Below, in pieces: positions 43,317 to 54,902 of a DNA stretch of 64,000 nt (its first letter is position 1; each line of letters opens with the position of its first letter). The stretch covers positions 3,472,001-3,536,000 of the forward strand of contig AP026538.1 in the NCBI GenBank assembly GCA_026075535.2, written 5' to 3'. A model generated the notes under the pieces. It saw only the letters and a list, made by a program, of their open reading frames with translations, was not told where the DNA came from and made no database searches. The stretch comes from Tricholoma matsutake (lineage: Eukaryota > Basidiomycota > Agaricomycetes > Agaricales > Tricholomataceae). The translations under genes and the position numbers were made by a program.

Positions 43317-46300
43317 CTAAGATGCATCGCCCCGATGCATTCGAAATCGTATACGACCAAAGTCCTTGACTTGAATGCGACGCGGTGCAGCAGTGTGCCG
43401 TCGGTGGAATTGCTTGATTAACCGAGGGGCATTTACATCAGACTCTTCGACCCATGAGTTCTCCTCATACCCATAACTTTTCCAATGTACCAAATACTGG
43501 AGTTTTCCTCAACGCAAACGGCTGTCCAAGATTGACTCGACTTCATATTGGGGTTCTCCCTCGATCACTGTAGGTGGTGGTGGTGGGTGTGAATGGCATC
43601 CCGGGAACGGATCTGGGGGAGCTGGAAGCAATTTGATGACATGGAAGACGGGATGGAGTCTGGACATGGAGGCTGGGAGGCGTAGACGATAGGCATGTGT
43701 TCCAATGCACTTGACAATGGGGAAAGGTCCCAAGAAGCGATGAGCGAGTTTCTTGGATGGACGTGTAGTGGAGATGTCACTGGAGTCAAGATAAACTCGA
43801 TCACCAACCTTGTACTGAGGGGTTGGGGAGTGGCGCTGGTTGTAAAATCGTGCCATGTCATCTTTCGCCTTTGCTAAGGCTGCCCTTGCCTCCTCCAAGC
43901 TATCCCTCATGTGTTCTGTGAACTCATTCACTGTCTCGATGTGTGAGGGAGTTTGGCGAGGTTCAAATCCCATGCGTGGATGTCGTCCAGTGTCTAAGAG
44001 GAAAGGGGTCTGTTGAGTGGAAGCATGGACATGGTTGTTGTACCCAAACTCGGCCAAAGGAAGGAGATCATCCCAATTGTCCTGGCGTTCATTGACAAAG
44101 AGGCAGATGTACTGCTCCAGTTCCTGGTTGACTCGCTCTGTCTGGCCATCAGTTTGTGGGTGATAAGCAGTTGAAGCGAGGAGTTTGATCCCCAGGAGTC
44201 GGTACAGCTCACGAGTGAACTCTGCCATGAACTGAGGGCCACGATCCGAGAGGAAGGCACCAGGAAGTCCATGTAATTTCTACACGTGGTGGAGGTAGAG
44301 TCGAGCGGCACCTAGGGCACTGACAGTGGTGTGAGTGGGAATGAAGTGAGCGCGTTTTCCCACTGAGTCAACTGTGCACATCACCGCATCAAACCCGTTT
44401 GACTCTGGCAATTCCACCACAAAGTCAACACTGACAACATCCCAACGACTCTCTGGAACAGGAAGAGGGTGTAGCTCACCAATAGGCTTGCGACGAGGGA
44501 CCTTGGTGCGTAAGCAAAGGTCACAAGTGCGACAATACTGACCAATGAGCCATGACATTTGTGGCCACCAATAGTTCCGTGAGGTGAGCTCCAAGGTCTT
44601 CCAGCGTCCGGGGTGGCCAGCAATCTGTGAGTCATGGTGTTGGGATATGATGCGCCGGCGAAGGTCTGGGTCATTGGGAACATAGATGCGATCCCTGAAA
44701 TACAACAAGTCCTCCTTTTCAGCCCACTCTGCCGCACGTAAGGAAAGGGTCGATCCCTTCCTCAGTTCTTTAACAGCTCGGGCGACAACATCCTCATGTA
44801 AACTGCTACGGTTTGCGCGATGAATGTCACGTAGAATGTCCCGCTCCTCACCCTGGGGTACGATGCCTTCCAGTGCGCGAATGGTGAACAGGTCTGGCTG
44901 CAACAGCACAATGTTTTGGTTGTCACCGCTGCCATCCCCATGGTCTGCACGTCGGGATAGGGCATCGGTCTTCCCCATGCTGCGACCCGGATGGTGGTGC
45001 AAGGAGAAGTCGAATCTAGATAGATACAGGGACCAACGAGCTTGACGATGGTTCAATTTCTTGGCCGTCATGAAGTACTCAAGGTTCTTGTGATCCATCC
45101 AAATTTCCACCTTGTGTTGGGCACCCTCGAGGAAGTGTCACCACTCCTCAAGCGCACGCATTATCGCCAACATCTCCTTGTCATGGATCTCGTAGTTTCT
45201 CTCTACAGCACTAAGGCTTTTGGAGTAGAACACAACAGGATGCCACTTCTGGTCCTCCGGAGACTGCTGAGACAACACAGCGCCCGTCGCAAAGTCAGAA
45301 CTGTCGGCTTCTACACGAAAAGGACGTGAATCGTCAGCAAAGGTAAGGATTGGAGCAGAAGTGACCATCTCCTTAAGCTTTTTGAACGCCTCCTGTTGTG
45401 CATTATCCCACCTCCATGCCTCCTTTCCTGTCAAGTCGAACAGCGGTCGTGCATGATGTGAGAAATCCTTGATAAAACGCCGATAAAAATTGATGAAGCC
45501 CAGGAAAGACTGCACCTCCTTCTTGTTCGTGGGCGTTGGCCAAGCTGTGACCCTGTTTACCTTGATAGGATCCATCTCCACTTGACCCTCCGAGATAATC
45601 AGGCCGAGGTACTCGATCTTGGTCCTTTCGAACTCGCATTTGTCCTGACAAAGGTAGAGCCTGTACCGTCGAAGTCGCTCTAGGACGAGGCGCGTGATGC
45701 GACGGTGCTCTTCAACCGTGCGAGTGAAGATGAGGATGTCGTCGAGATAGATGCAGACAACGCCTTCGAGGATGAGGTCATGGAAGATGTCGTTCATCAT
45801 GGTCTGAAAGGTGGCAGGGCTATTAGTAAGGCCAAAGAACATGACAAGCGGTTCAAAAAGACCACGGTTGGTACGAAAGGCTGCCTTCCACTCATCTCCC
45901 TCCTTTATCCTCACATTATTATAGCCCCAATGGACATCGAGCTTGGTGAAGTATCGGGCTCCACGGAGCTGGTTTACGAGTTCGGAGATGAGGGGTAGTG
46001 GGTAGCAATTTTTGACCGTGATGTTGTTGAGTCTTCTGTAGTCTTGAACCGGTCAAAGTGAGCCATCCTTCTTCTTGACAAAGAAAAAGGGAGAGGCCAT
46101 GGGTGACTTCGCTGGTCGAATATGTCCAGAGGCCAGGTGCTCGTCGATGAACTGGTCAAGCTGCCGTTGTTCCTCCGGAGAGAGAGGATAGACCTTGCAG
46201 GATGAAGGGGTTGCGCCGGGGGTGAGTTCGATCGCGTGATCCCATGGCTTACGCGCAGGAAGAGAGTCGAATGACTCCTTGGAGAACACGTCTTCAAACT

Positions 46301-47262
46301 CATGGAGATGAGGGAGTAAGGAGTTAGTAGAGGATTTAGCAGCATTGTTTTTGTGGAAGGCCTCGGCGAGGCATTGGGATATGTTCGATGTGGCACACAC
46401 CTCATGCGATGAGCGAATTGCAGTGTAGAAGATCCGATCACCCTCCTCCACTTCCTCTGGGTCCTCATCATCATCATCCGAGTCTGGCATTAGATCAGGA
46501 ACCCCTTCCAATTCCACTTCAGGTATAGGCAGGGGTCCAGCACAACACTTCTGAGTTCGTCGTATTGCCGCCTTCTGTCCACGACATTCTTGCCTGGCTT
46601 CTGTGAAACACGTCCAACAGCGGGATGGACATCGGCTCATGGTAACCTCCCCAGTGCGCCAGTCGACCTCTGGGTTATGGTCTCGAAGCCATGGATATCC
46701 CAAAATTGCCTTTTGCTTTCCTAATTGAGTGACAGCAAAAAGGGCACGCTCACTATGATCTTTGTAACGGAGAACCAGGTCTGCAACCTCTCGGATGGCA
46801 CCAGATTCATTTGGGGATCCATCCACATTATATACAGGTATCGGACGTGAGAGTGAGCGAGTATTTAGATGATGTTGTTGTACCAGATGGGAATCGATGA
46901 AGAGACCAGTCGCACCAGAGTCCAGGAGCGCAGAGACACTGAGTATCTGTCCAGTGTCGGTCGTCTGCAGTTCGATGGCTAGGTTTAAGGAATGTGCAGA
47001 GGGAGTGGATGCCACAATATACTTGCATGGTAGTTTATGCTCCCATGATTTAATTTTGGGACGTGGAGTAGAAGGAGAGATGGGGAGAGCAGGTACGTCT
47101 TTAGCCAACTTCGAAGGGTCAGAGAGGGGAGCAGTCACAGAAATGGATTCATTCTCCGGGGATTCAACTGACAAGACTTCAAAGCGGTTATGGACAGGCA
47201 GTGAGGGCATACGATTCACTCGCTGTGAATAGGAAAATCCTGCTCCTCTACAACTTCCAGCT
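43317..47262 (-). pseudogene. pol: Gypsy B Pol, full length with four nonsense codons
   Basis: One reading frame from protease to chromodomain. Protease LLDSGATGLFID (about 46920); RT with LDVHWGYNNVRIKEGDEWK and YLDD (CIYLDDILIFT, about 45750); RNase H SDFATGAVL and KEMLAIMRALEEW; integrase zinc region (HHDSQIAGHPGRWK...CDLCLRTK), core (AYHPQTDGQTERVNQELEQY), and chromodomain (YLVHWKSYGYEENSWVEESD, about 43450). The stops are TGA 46053-46055, TGA 45138-45140, TAG 44280-44282 and TGA 43509-43511; the frame is otherwise unbroken. The three TGAs fit Arg codons, the TAG fits Trp (V-stop-KLHG). The frame opens at 47262, 44 bases upstream of the gag stop, in the -1 phase; the first ATG is 47208-47210. 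Confidence 0.9.
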
Positions 47263-48334
47263 TAACCTCCTCTGCAACTTGATCCTTCGCTTCCTCAACA
47301 TCTACAAGTGCCAACAAATCTTGCAGGAGTTCGTCTCGTCCCTTGGGGGTGAGCATGCGGATATCCTGATGATGGGGACATGCTCCAGCCCTGTGTCCAG
47401 GCTCCCCACAATGGTAGCAGAGATCCAACTTACGTGCACGGCTGTGGGCTGCATCAACATCCATTGGTACTGGGACATTGATGGCTGGTGTGGGAGTTTG
47501 ACGAGCAGGAATGGGGTTAGGGCAGGGGAGGCTTCGATTGAAGGTGTAGGGTGTATGAGTGGTAGTTGGAGCACGGAATGCAGCATTAAACGCTGCATTT
47601 GTGAGTCGGTTCTCGTCACAGAGTGAAGCAGCTTCATACCAAGCAAGGATATCATCGTCCGCTGGGCGCCCTTCCAACATCTGTGCAATCTGGTCCTGAA
47701 TTTCTCGGTTGAGCCCCCGTCGGAACTTCACCACCACTGGTAACCCACTCCCATACCCTGCCATGTCCACCAAATCCTTGAACTCATCAATATAGTCGTC
47801 CACGGATTGACGTCCCTGGTGGTAAGTGGATGACTCAAGTTGTGTCACTGCTCGGTGGCGTTCATTGAGGGGGCAGAAGTGGCGTACGAACTCAGCTCAA
47901 AAGTCACCCCAAGTGGAGAAAGGTAGAGAACCGAGTTCTTTAGTTTGACGTAGGATACGGTCCACATAGAGATAGGCGCGTTCAGATTTCATGTATGTGA
48001 AGGCCCAATAAATTTTTGCAGCCTCATCGATGAATTGATGCAACTGGAGACTAATGTATAACTCACAGGAATTAAGGAATGCACGTCCCTGCGCACGTGC
48101 ACCATTAAATTCGGCGGGGGGGGACGGTTTGATCTGGGCACGTTCCTTAGTGGACGCATTTGGCAAAATGTCGTTGTTGGGTGCGCTTGGAGTCGTGAAG
48201 GGGGAACTATTAGTTGTAGGGTTAGCCTGGAGGGTCCTAACGAAGTTTTCAATCGTAGATTTAAGCGAGTCGATTTGCGCGCGCATTCTGGAAACGTCGC
48301 TTTCAAGCGCGTCGAAGCATTCTGATGTGTCCAT
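47216..48334 (-). pseudogene. gag: Gypsy B Gag with one nonsense codon
   Basis: Starts MDTSECFDALESDVSRMRAQ, a coiled-coil-like N-terminus, then the capsid region (PAEFNGARAQGRAFLNSCEL; QSVDDYIDEFKDLVDMAGYG) and a CCHC knuckle (CYHCGEPGHRAGACPHH, about 47390). One TGA (47897-47899) lies in WGDF-stop-AEFVRHF; the frame is otherwise open over 372 codons. It ends at TGA 47216-47218 and overlaps pol in the -1 phase. Confidence 0.9.
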
Positions 48335-48500
48335 GTCGCTAGGGAGCGCGTTTGGCGAAAATGGCGGCGTGATAAAGGCGAGAGTATCTGGAACGGTGTG
48401 TAGGGACTCTGTGGAGCTTTGGGAAGTGTCGTCCAGTCCGTACCTGCCTATTTTGGGCAGCGCGTTCGCGATTTTCGGGCCTTAGCGGAGAGTTTTCTAC

Positions 48501-48926
48501 TATAAGGGCAACCTAAGCCTCTAGCAAAGGGAAATCCGAAGTTAAAATTATGCTACATAATACAGGGATTGGGGGCACACCTAGCAAAGGGAAATCCGAA
48601 GAGAAAACTCTAAGGATCCCCTTGCTGATGCCCAGTATATGTGAAGACGACAAAAATCAAATATAACCTAAAAATAGAAAAAGGCGGAGATAGGCGGATC
48701 AAGGCCGCCGAATGACATCATACCAAGGGGTATGTGTCGGAAGGGGTACTCCGCCTCTAAATATAAAAGTGTCAACATATACAAACATGATAACAAGGGA
48801 AAATTAGTAATAAAATCCGGAAAAATCATAGAAAATGAAGAATAGAAGGAAATGAGGTGGGGAAAAATATGGGACGAACATAAAAAATAGGAAAAACACA
48901 CAGGGCACCCCCCTAGTCCCCTTACA
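48501..48926 (-). repeat. Gypsy B 5' LTR, 426 bp
   Basis: See the element entry; it is identical to the 3' LTR except at one base. A TATAAAAGTGTC-like word occurs on the plus strand at about 48763. The primer site after it (GTAGAAAACTCTCCGCTAAGG) matches no tRNA that I can name. Confidence 0.95.
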
Positions 48927-48931
48927 TGTGC

Positions 48932-49085
48932 CATGCAGGGTTGTCCAGGGTTGTTCCTTCATAATATCTCGTGTGTTATCACCAAACAGCCCTCTGGGGA
49001 GGTTGAATGCTCTTCTAAACCATGTGAGCCCTAGACCGCCTCCAATTAGGAGGAGCAAACCAAAAACTGGGAGATAATGCAGCAT
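48932..49085 (-). pseudogene. Cytochrome P450, N-terminal piece
   Basis: From the ATG at 49083-49085: MLHYLPVFGLLLLIGGGLGL, a membrane anchor for the endoplasmic reticulum, then LPRGLFGDN...EQPWTTL. Gypsy B interrupts the exon at its TGTGC target. Reading on at 42874 gives WHKQYSK only after a one-base shift, so the exon carries a one-base deletion near the junction. Microsomal P450s are haem mono-oxygenases; this gene is dead, and its substrate and CYP family are not assignable here. Confidence 0.8.
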
Positions 49086-49089
49086 TTGA

Positions 49090-49969
49090 CTCGAGGTTAC
49101 CAGAACTCTGGGCCTCAGCCTAGACGATAATCCACCGGAAAGGCCTGGTGTATTCGGGTCCTGATCCCATTACACAGCCACTTCTGTCCAACATCAACTC
49201 GGTCTCCTGGTCTGCTTGAGGAAGTCCATACACATATTTTCTTCGACTATGAGCCTCGCGATTCAGTGAATATCTAGGAGTCAAACATATCACCACCGAG
49301 TACTGCACGTAATTTCTGAACGTTGTTATAACATTGGAAAAGTGGATTTCCTCTGAAATTTTTTATAAGCAAAATTTTAGCTTATTCAGAAAACGAACAT
49401 CTCACCTTCCTGATTTCGGTTGCGTTGGGAGTCACTAGTCACTAGTCATGGTTGAGTGAAAGGTATACAACTTGAAGTCGATCAGTACTAGGTTCTGATG
49501 ACCTGCCTCAGGCTATTATGTATGGATTCCTACTTTGGTTTTGTTGTTTGGAAGTGAGCCACCGGGAAACTCCAGTGGCTTGTCATTTCCCTGATGCTAT
49601 CAGCGAGATCAAATTTTTGATGAAAGTTGTGATTTGAATATCCTCTGATACCACTCAGAACTGGTGGTTCCAGTAGACCAGGTTTGAACCTGCCACCTCT
49701 AGCCTGAGGCCTGAACCTTGAACTGATTCTGGCCAATGGTCGAACTTTGAACTCAAGGTTCGGTTCTGCCAAAGGTCAGTTGGAACCAAACTTCAGAACC
49801 AAACTTTGATACCACTAGAACTTGGTATCATGGTATTTGAACATTGAATGGCAATGAATGCAACATTTGATCATGACAAGTCAGAACCCGAAGACAAATA
49901 AAATAGGATTTCGCATTTATACGTTATGCAAAAAACAAGCAAGGAATGACACGCAGAACCTTCTAAAGT
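49090..49969. other. Intergenic, with GGTTC/GAACC repeats at 49640-49835
   Basis: Contains the P450 upstream region. At 49640-49835 many GAACC/GGTTC and GATACCA words occur in both orientations (TGATACCACT near 49649 and GATACCACTAGAACTTGG near 49809), which may be another decayed non-autonomous element. No gene. Confidence 0.3.
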
Positions 49970-52900
49970 TCAGATTTCCCGCCATCTTCCCCTCCCTTTC
50001 CTCTTAATGTTTGGTTTCTCTGCCAACACTGAGGCGTGCTTGGGGCCAGGCATCCTCCTGCTCTCCTGCTCTTGCTCCTCATCTAGAAATCCAACAACCG
50101 AAATAACATCGAATCGCTCAGCCTCTTCTACCACAGCCTTATCCTCAGCACTCCACTGATTCCATATGTCTGGTTCATCATCCATCTTTGAACCAGAGGA
50201 TGAGTACTGGTGGCAGGTGTAGATACAGAAGGTGAAGCAGCCGAATCAACACCACCTCTTGATGTCCCCCTTGAACCCGATCCACCATCACAATCTGGAA
50301 TATCGAGCATATCGCGCCTCATAAAGTCCTCATCTTCCTCATCAAATTCCAGCGGAACTGATGCAGACATACTACTATCCGGATGAGGTCGAAGTCGGGG
50401 TGACCGAACTCGGTTGATTTCCCATGGGAGTCTAGCCAGACCCTCACTCACACCATCTCCAAGGCCAGTTATCGTGCGGATTGTCAGTAGGAAGCATCGG
50501 GAGGATGCCTGAGCTGTGATGGTAATTGAGTCCACCAGCAAGTGCAGATGTGAGAGGTTCGTCAAACAATGATGAGAAGGTTCTATTACAGATGTCACAA
50601 GGCGAGGAGAAGCCCTCGACGAAGGATTCTCCGCTTCCAGCAGGATATGGGCTAATCTGGACTTCCTTGCAAACGTCAATCTTGTGCCCTGAAATATCAA
50701 GCTGATATCGTTGAATAAGGGAATGGTAAGAGTATGGAATGAGAACTGGTGCGACAAATAGATGGACTGTGGTAATAGCTTCACCGAACGTGAAAATGAT
50801 GATAGTTCAGCCTGTGCAAGCCAGCTAAACGATGAAGGATCAGTCAGAGGTACAACAACAACAAAAAATGATCTACACACTCTGCTCACCTAGTCTTCTC
50901 TTTCACCCAGTCCCGACCGCCTTCCCTATTCTGTAAAGGCTTCCTAACCTCGCTTTCTTCTCCCCGCATCTTCAGATTCTATGTCACAATGATGCTCTCA
51001 CATCCAACCATCTCCATTGGACATCCATCATCTCCGTCAGTCTTGACTTGCCTGACCCCGACCTCCCTGCACCGCTCTTGGAAGGTGATACACTTAGCTT
51101 TCCAGGACAACCCATCCCAGGCAACAAGATGCTTGTCCCGCTTAAAGCCGCTATGCCAATGGTACCCCGATCTCTAGGCCTCAATTCGAGCGAACAGCGC
51201 CATAAAGAAAGCATTCTGTCCATCGGGTCAAAGAGAAGAATGTCCTGGAAATTGACAGGCGGCTGCAAGGAGATGGCAGTGTGATGAGGAGGGGACGAAG
51301 AATCTGACAAGATCGAAAGTGGTGCGGATGTTCCCATGGTGTTTGTTTGAGTGGGAGGTGGGAGGAGATTAGGAAACAACATTTTGAAAGGACTGACAAA
51401 CATAAAAGCCAGGGGGACTTGGAGGGGCACTGGATGCCTCTGCACATGAAGCCGGACGATAGGGCTCACTTCCATGGGCATGGGCTGCTGTAACGAAACA
51501 CAGGAACAGTCAGCATCCGACAACAAAAAGCAGTAGCATGGAAATCATTGACTCACAAGCTCGTTAATGTTCCTGACCCGTCCCTCCAAATGACTTCTGT
51601 GATCTGGCTTGGCTCCATCCGGATTCACAGGGAAGACATCCACCGTCCGCTTCCTCGCCGCGATCGCCACCCATCGCCCATCACTTGCACACTCCACTGC
51701 ATCTATGACAGCCAACATTCAGCCCCTCCGCAAATCATATACATGCCACAGTGTTCACATTTCCCTCTTCGCCAGAGCAGATGTCCCAGTCACTGACAGT
51801 CATTTACTCTTCTTCTCCCCATCCGCATCTGCACTCATCTTCCCCACAGCAGGTCCAAGTCGAAGCTGAAACATCTGGGCAACCTCCCCATCACGGGGTA
51901 CAACAAAACACCTGTCGCTCGAAAGTCGGAGCCCGGCGACATGCTTATCCTTGCTCACTAAAAACTCCGCCAGCTTCTCCGGTTCCCTCAACCCTGCTTT
52001 ACGACGGGACCACAACAGGGCTAGATCAACAACAGTCACCCAACATCCTCCCTCTGGTATCTGGATGGCCGTAAGCAGATGCATCACTCCAGTAGTAACA
52101 GTGGGTCCAGACAACACCGACACGCCCAAACTCGTACTCGAGTATCTCCTCTCCCTGCGTGAATCCTCCTCCCTCTCTCCAGTGGCACCAATCGCACCCT
52201 CTGATGGTGCACTGCACCAGAAAAAACACATCACTCCTCCCCCTGCTTCCTCATGGCCGTGCCTCGAAGTTGGCCCTGAACTAGATGACGCAACCTGGCT
52301 CTTGGCAGCGGAAAGCGCCATTCCCCTGAGGGTGCGCATCCCGCTGAGGACGCTTCCCCCGACCTTGAGAGCGGTGTGCCCAAGCTCTGCCTGCGTTGTC
52401 GGCAGCCCAAGTCCCAAAGGTCTGCCGCCACCTCCCGATGGAGGTGCATGTGGGATGAGCAGGGAGGTGGATGGAGATCCTGTGCTGGCATGGGTGTGTG
52501 TGTATGAGTGTGGGTATGAATGGGAGGATGCAGGCAATGCGTATGCGAGAAGGCAATGAGAGAGGGCGAAAACTGGGCGAGGGTGGTGCAACAAGATGGA
52601 GCGGTGGGAAGGGTAGGAAGCAGCCGAATTTCGGGGGTCTGGGCTGGGGGACAAGCCTGCTGGTGCTCGTTCTCATGTGGGTTGACGACTAATGCGTGGT
52701 GTGGTGGTACAGAATTGGTTGCTTTGTATGTGTTATTATATTGAGTTGAGCCCGAGCTGAATTCATCAAAATAGTTGTTATTAAAATTGCTGTTGTCGTC
52801 TTGTGATAAATATTGTCGTTGGCCTTGATAGTAATGATTGAAACTGCCTGTAAATGCATTCGAAATTGCTTCCAGATTAAGGAGGGCTCCCTCCCTACTG

Positions 52901-53935
52901 CCGTCGGGAGGGTTGGGAGGTAGAGGTGCGAAGAAAGGAAGAAGCGATGGTCCCTGGATGACATACAGTGTGTCGAGCGAGGGTAGTTAAGGATAGAATG
53001 GATAATGTTGCTGGATCAACCGTGCTCTGCGAAAATGAAGTTAAAGCAGATGTAAAGAAATCAGATTAGTACGTACAACCACAATAAATTCCTCGTTAGC
53101 TTCAAATTCTACTGCACTCTCCGCAACCGTCGCCCACCGTACAACCTCATGTCTAGAAAGCGAATACAAAAAAAATAGACTCCCCTCATCCTCATTATTC
53201 CCCCCATCCATCCTAATCGCAAACAAGAGCCCAAGATGCAAACTTGAGAAGAAAAACCTACAAACCTCCGATTAAAGGCCTGTTGCCCCTAAACGGATCC
53301 TTCGCCCCTTTCCTCCGAGATTCAGGTATGATGGCACACTTCCCGTCCACTCCAGTTGCGCATTAGCTCCACCTGCGGGATTGCGAGTATTATTGATATG
53401 CAGGACCTGTTGCAAAGACTCGAGATCGGTGCAGTCCCAAATCTCAAATGCAGCGGTGTAGGCGAGGAATAGGAGACGCCGGGTCAAATTATCGGGGCTA
53501 TGAAGGATTAATCAACGACTAATAAGAAGGCAGATGAAAGAAAACCACGGACGTAGTCCCACCTTGCCCAAACAACATCATCGCGAGCTCCAGATGATTC
53601 TGCTCCATGGTGCAAGTCGAAACTCCTATCCCACCCAGCCCCTAAGCGCCTTTCCCTCCCCACCATCTCTAAATCAATGACAGGAACAGCCCCGCTGCCA
53701 CCCCCAACAAGGTGCGTGAATGGCAACGGTGCAGAGAATCTCTTCCTACTTGTTGCAGGTCTTGAAACCGGATCGGGGTGTGTGGTATCTTTCAAAGCCA
53801 CGATCCCCGAGCCGGAGCCTAATAAATGGGAGGGAGGGGAGAGTTGGACAGGGACGGAAGTGGAGGACAAGGCAGGAGAGGTAGCACATCCGTGCCCATA
53901 ACCGTATGAAAATGGATTGTTCTCAGCAACCGGCT
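49970..53935 (-). pseudogene. BCAS3/WD40-like protein, decayed
   Basis: Minus-strand exons match a fungal BCAS3-domain protein, a WD40-type propeller linked in animals and fungi to autophagy and membranes. Pieces in order: TRRLLFLAYTAAFEIWDCTD (53440), SLSRHEVVRWATVAESAVEF (53150), LGHTALKVGGSVLSGMRTL (52380), LREPEKLAEFLVSKDKHVAG (51960), CASDGRWVAIAARKRTVDVF (51650), SHLEGRVRNINEL (51575), NFQDILLFDPMD (51250), LAQAELSS...LPQSIYLSHQFSF (50800), PDSSMSASVPLEFDEEDEDF (50370), and WNQWSAEDKAVVEEAERFDV (50145). Clear introns: 51488-51556 and 50825-50889. Breaks include an in-frame TGA in the RRG-stop-ML segment (51700, Arg expected) and a one-base shift at about 50180. The start is not fixed. 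Confidence 0.7.
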
Positions 53936-53999
53936 AAACAGGATCGGGTCTCGCACTGTTCCTGCGCGAGCGGTCCCAGTCGACTGTAGCTATGTGCTG

Positions 54000-54902
54000 G
54001 CCTGGACATGCTTCTTGATAATCCAAGGCATGACTATCTTGCTGAGGTTCAGATTCGTGATTAGTACCATCCGACTCATCATGCTACTTTGCATTGATGT
54101 CAGTGTCCGTACCCGCGCTGAACTCTGCAAAAGAAAGCAGAGGACGAGAGATGGGGTCGAAAGATGGGAGAGTGTGGGATACTGCTCGTTCTTGAGGAGG
54201 ATCACTGAGGGAAGAAAGGTCAGCGAGAGTTTCGAGAAGGGATTGAAGTTGAAATTGAAGGTGGCAAAGATTTGGATTTCGCATGAGCAGACAAAGAGAT
54301 GAGAAGGAGAACCACGAAGGTTCAGTGCATACTGTAGAGTCATGGGTCAAACGAGGGTGCAGGCGCCCAAGGCCATTTATAAATACATCACGATTAAGAC
54401 GAAGGAACATACCACGAGTTGGCAAAGTCAATGTCCCAATTCAATCCCGGATCTGGACACATGCTGGGCTTGGTCTACCAGACGTTCAATGGCTGGTTCA
54501 ATGTCTTGCTGATTGAGGAATCTAGGAGATTGTTGGCAAGAGGATTTGTTGGAATGGGCATTACGCTTGTTGAGTGGCATAAAAGATAATGGTTGTCATT
54601 GTAAGTGAATACAACGACTGCAGGTAAAGACTTGTTGATGCAAATTGGAGGAACAATCATCTCTTGTCACCGGTAGAGAAGAATGAGATGACTTGTGGAT
54701 CGATATCCCAAGTTCCAACTCGATGAGAAGTGTATTCTGTGATGACTTGAATCAAAGTTCTGCTGGAGAGGTCCGTTCTGCTCACTTAGAGAAGTCTTTA
54801 TTGTAAACGAGTCGCACCGTGACTGCATCTCTTACATGGTCTGTGCACTTTTGCTGGACCTCTCGCCAACTTGTCGCCAACGTTCCAAAATTTATCATGA
54901 TC
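54000..54902. other. Intergenic, no clear feature
   Basis: Lies between two divergent genes, the BCAS3-like and the HNH gene, and probably holds both promoters. Frames of 100-117 codons on both strands do not resemble any family and have no conserved start. Confidence 0.3.

Larger units (their letters stand above)
42880..48926 (-). mobile_element. Ty3/gypsy element B (very young chromovirus-type)
   Basis: 6047 bp with 426-bp LTRs and the exact five-base duplication TGTGC (42875-42879 and 48927-48931). Gag and Pol are continuous and complete apart from five single nonsense codons. It inserted into the first coding exon of the P450 gene. LTR identity of 99.8% makes it the newest large insertion in the window. 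Confidence 0.95.

Noticed and set aside
43509..48334. TGA as a recoded Arg codon in gypsy B
   Set aside because: TGA is used as a normal stop at gag's end, and one of the five stops is TAG in place of Trp; mutation is simpler.
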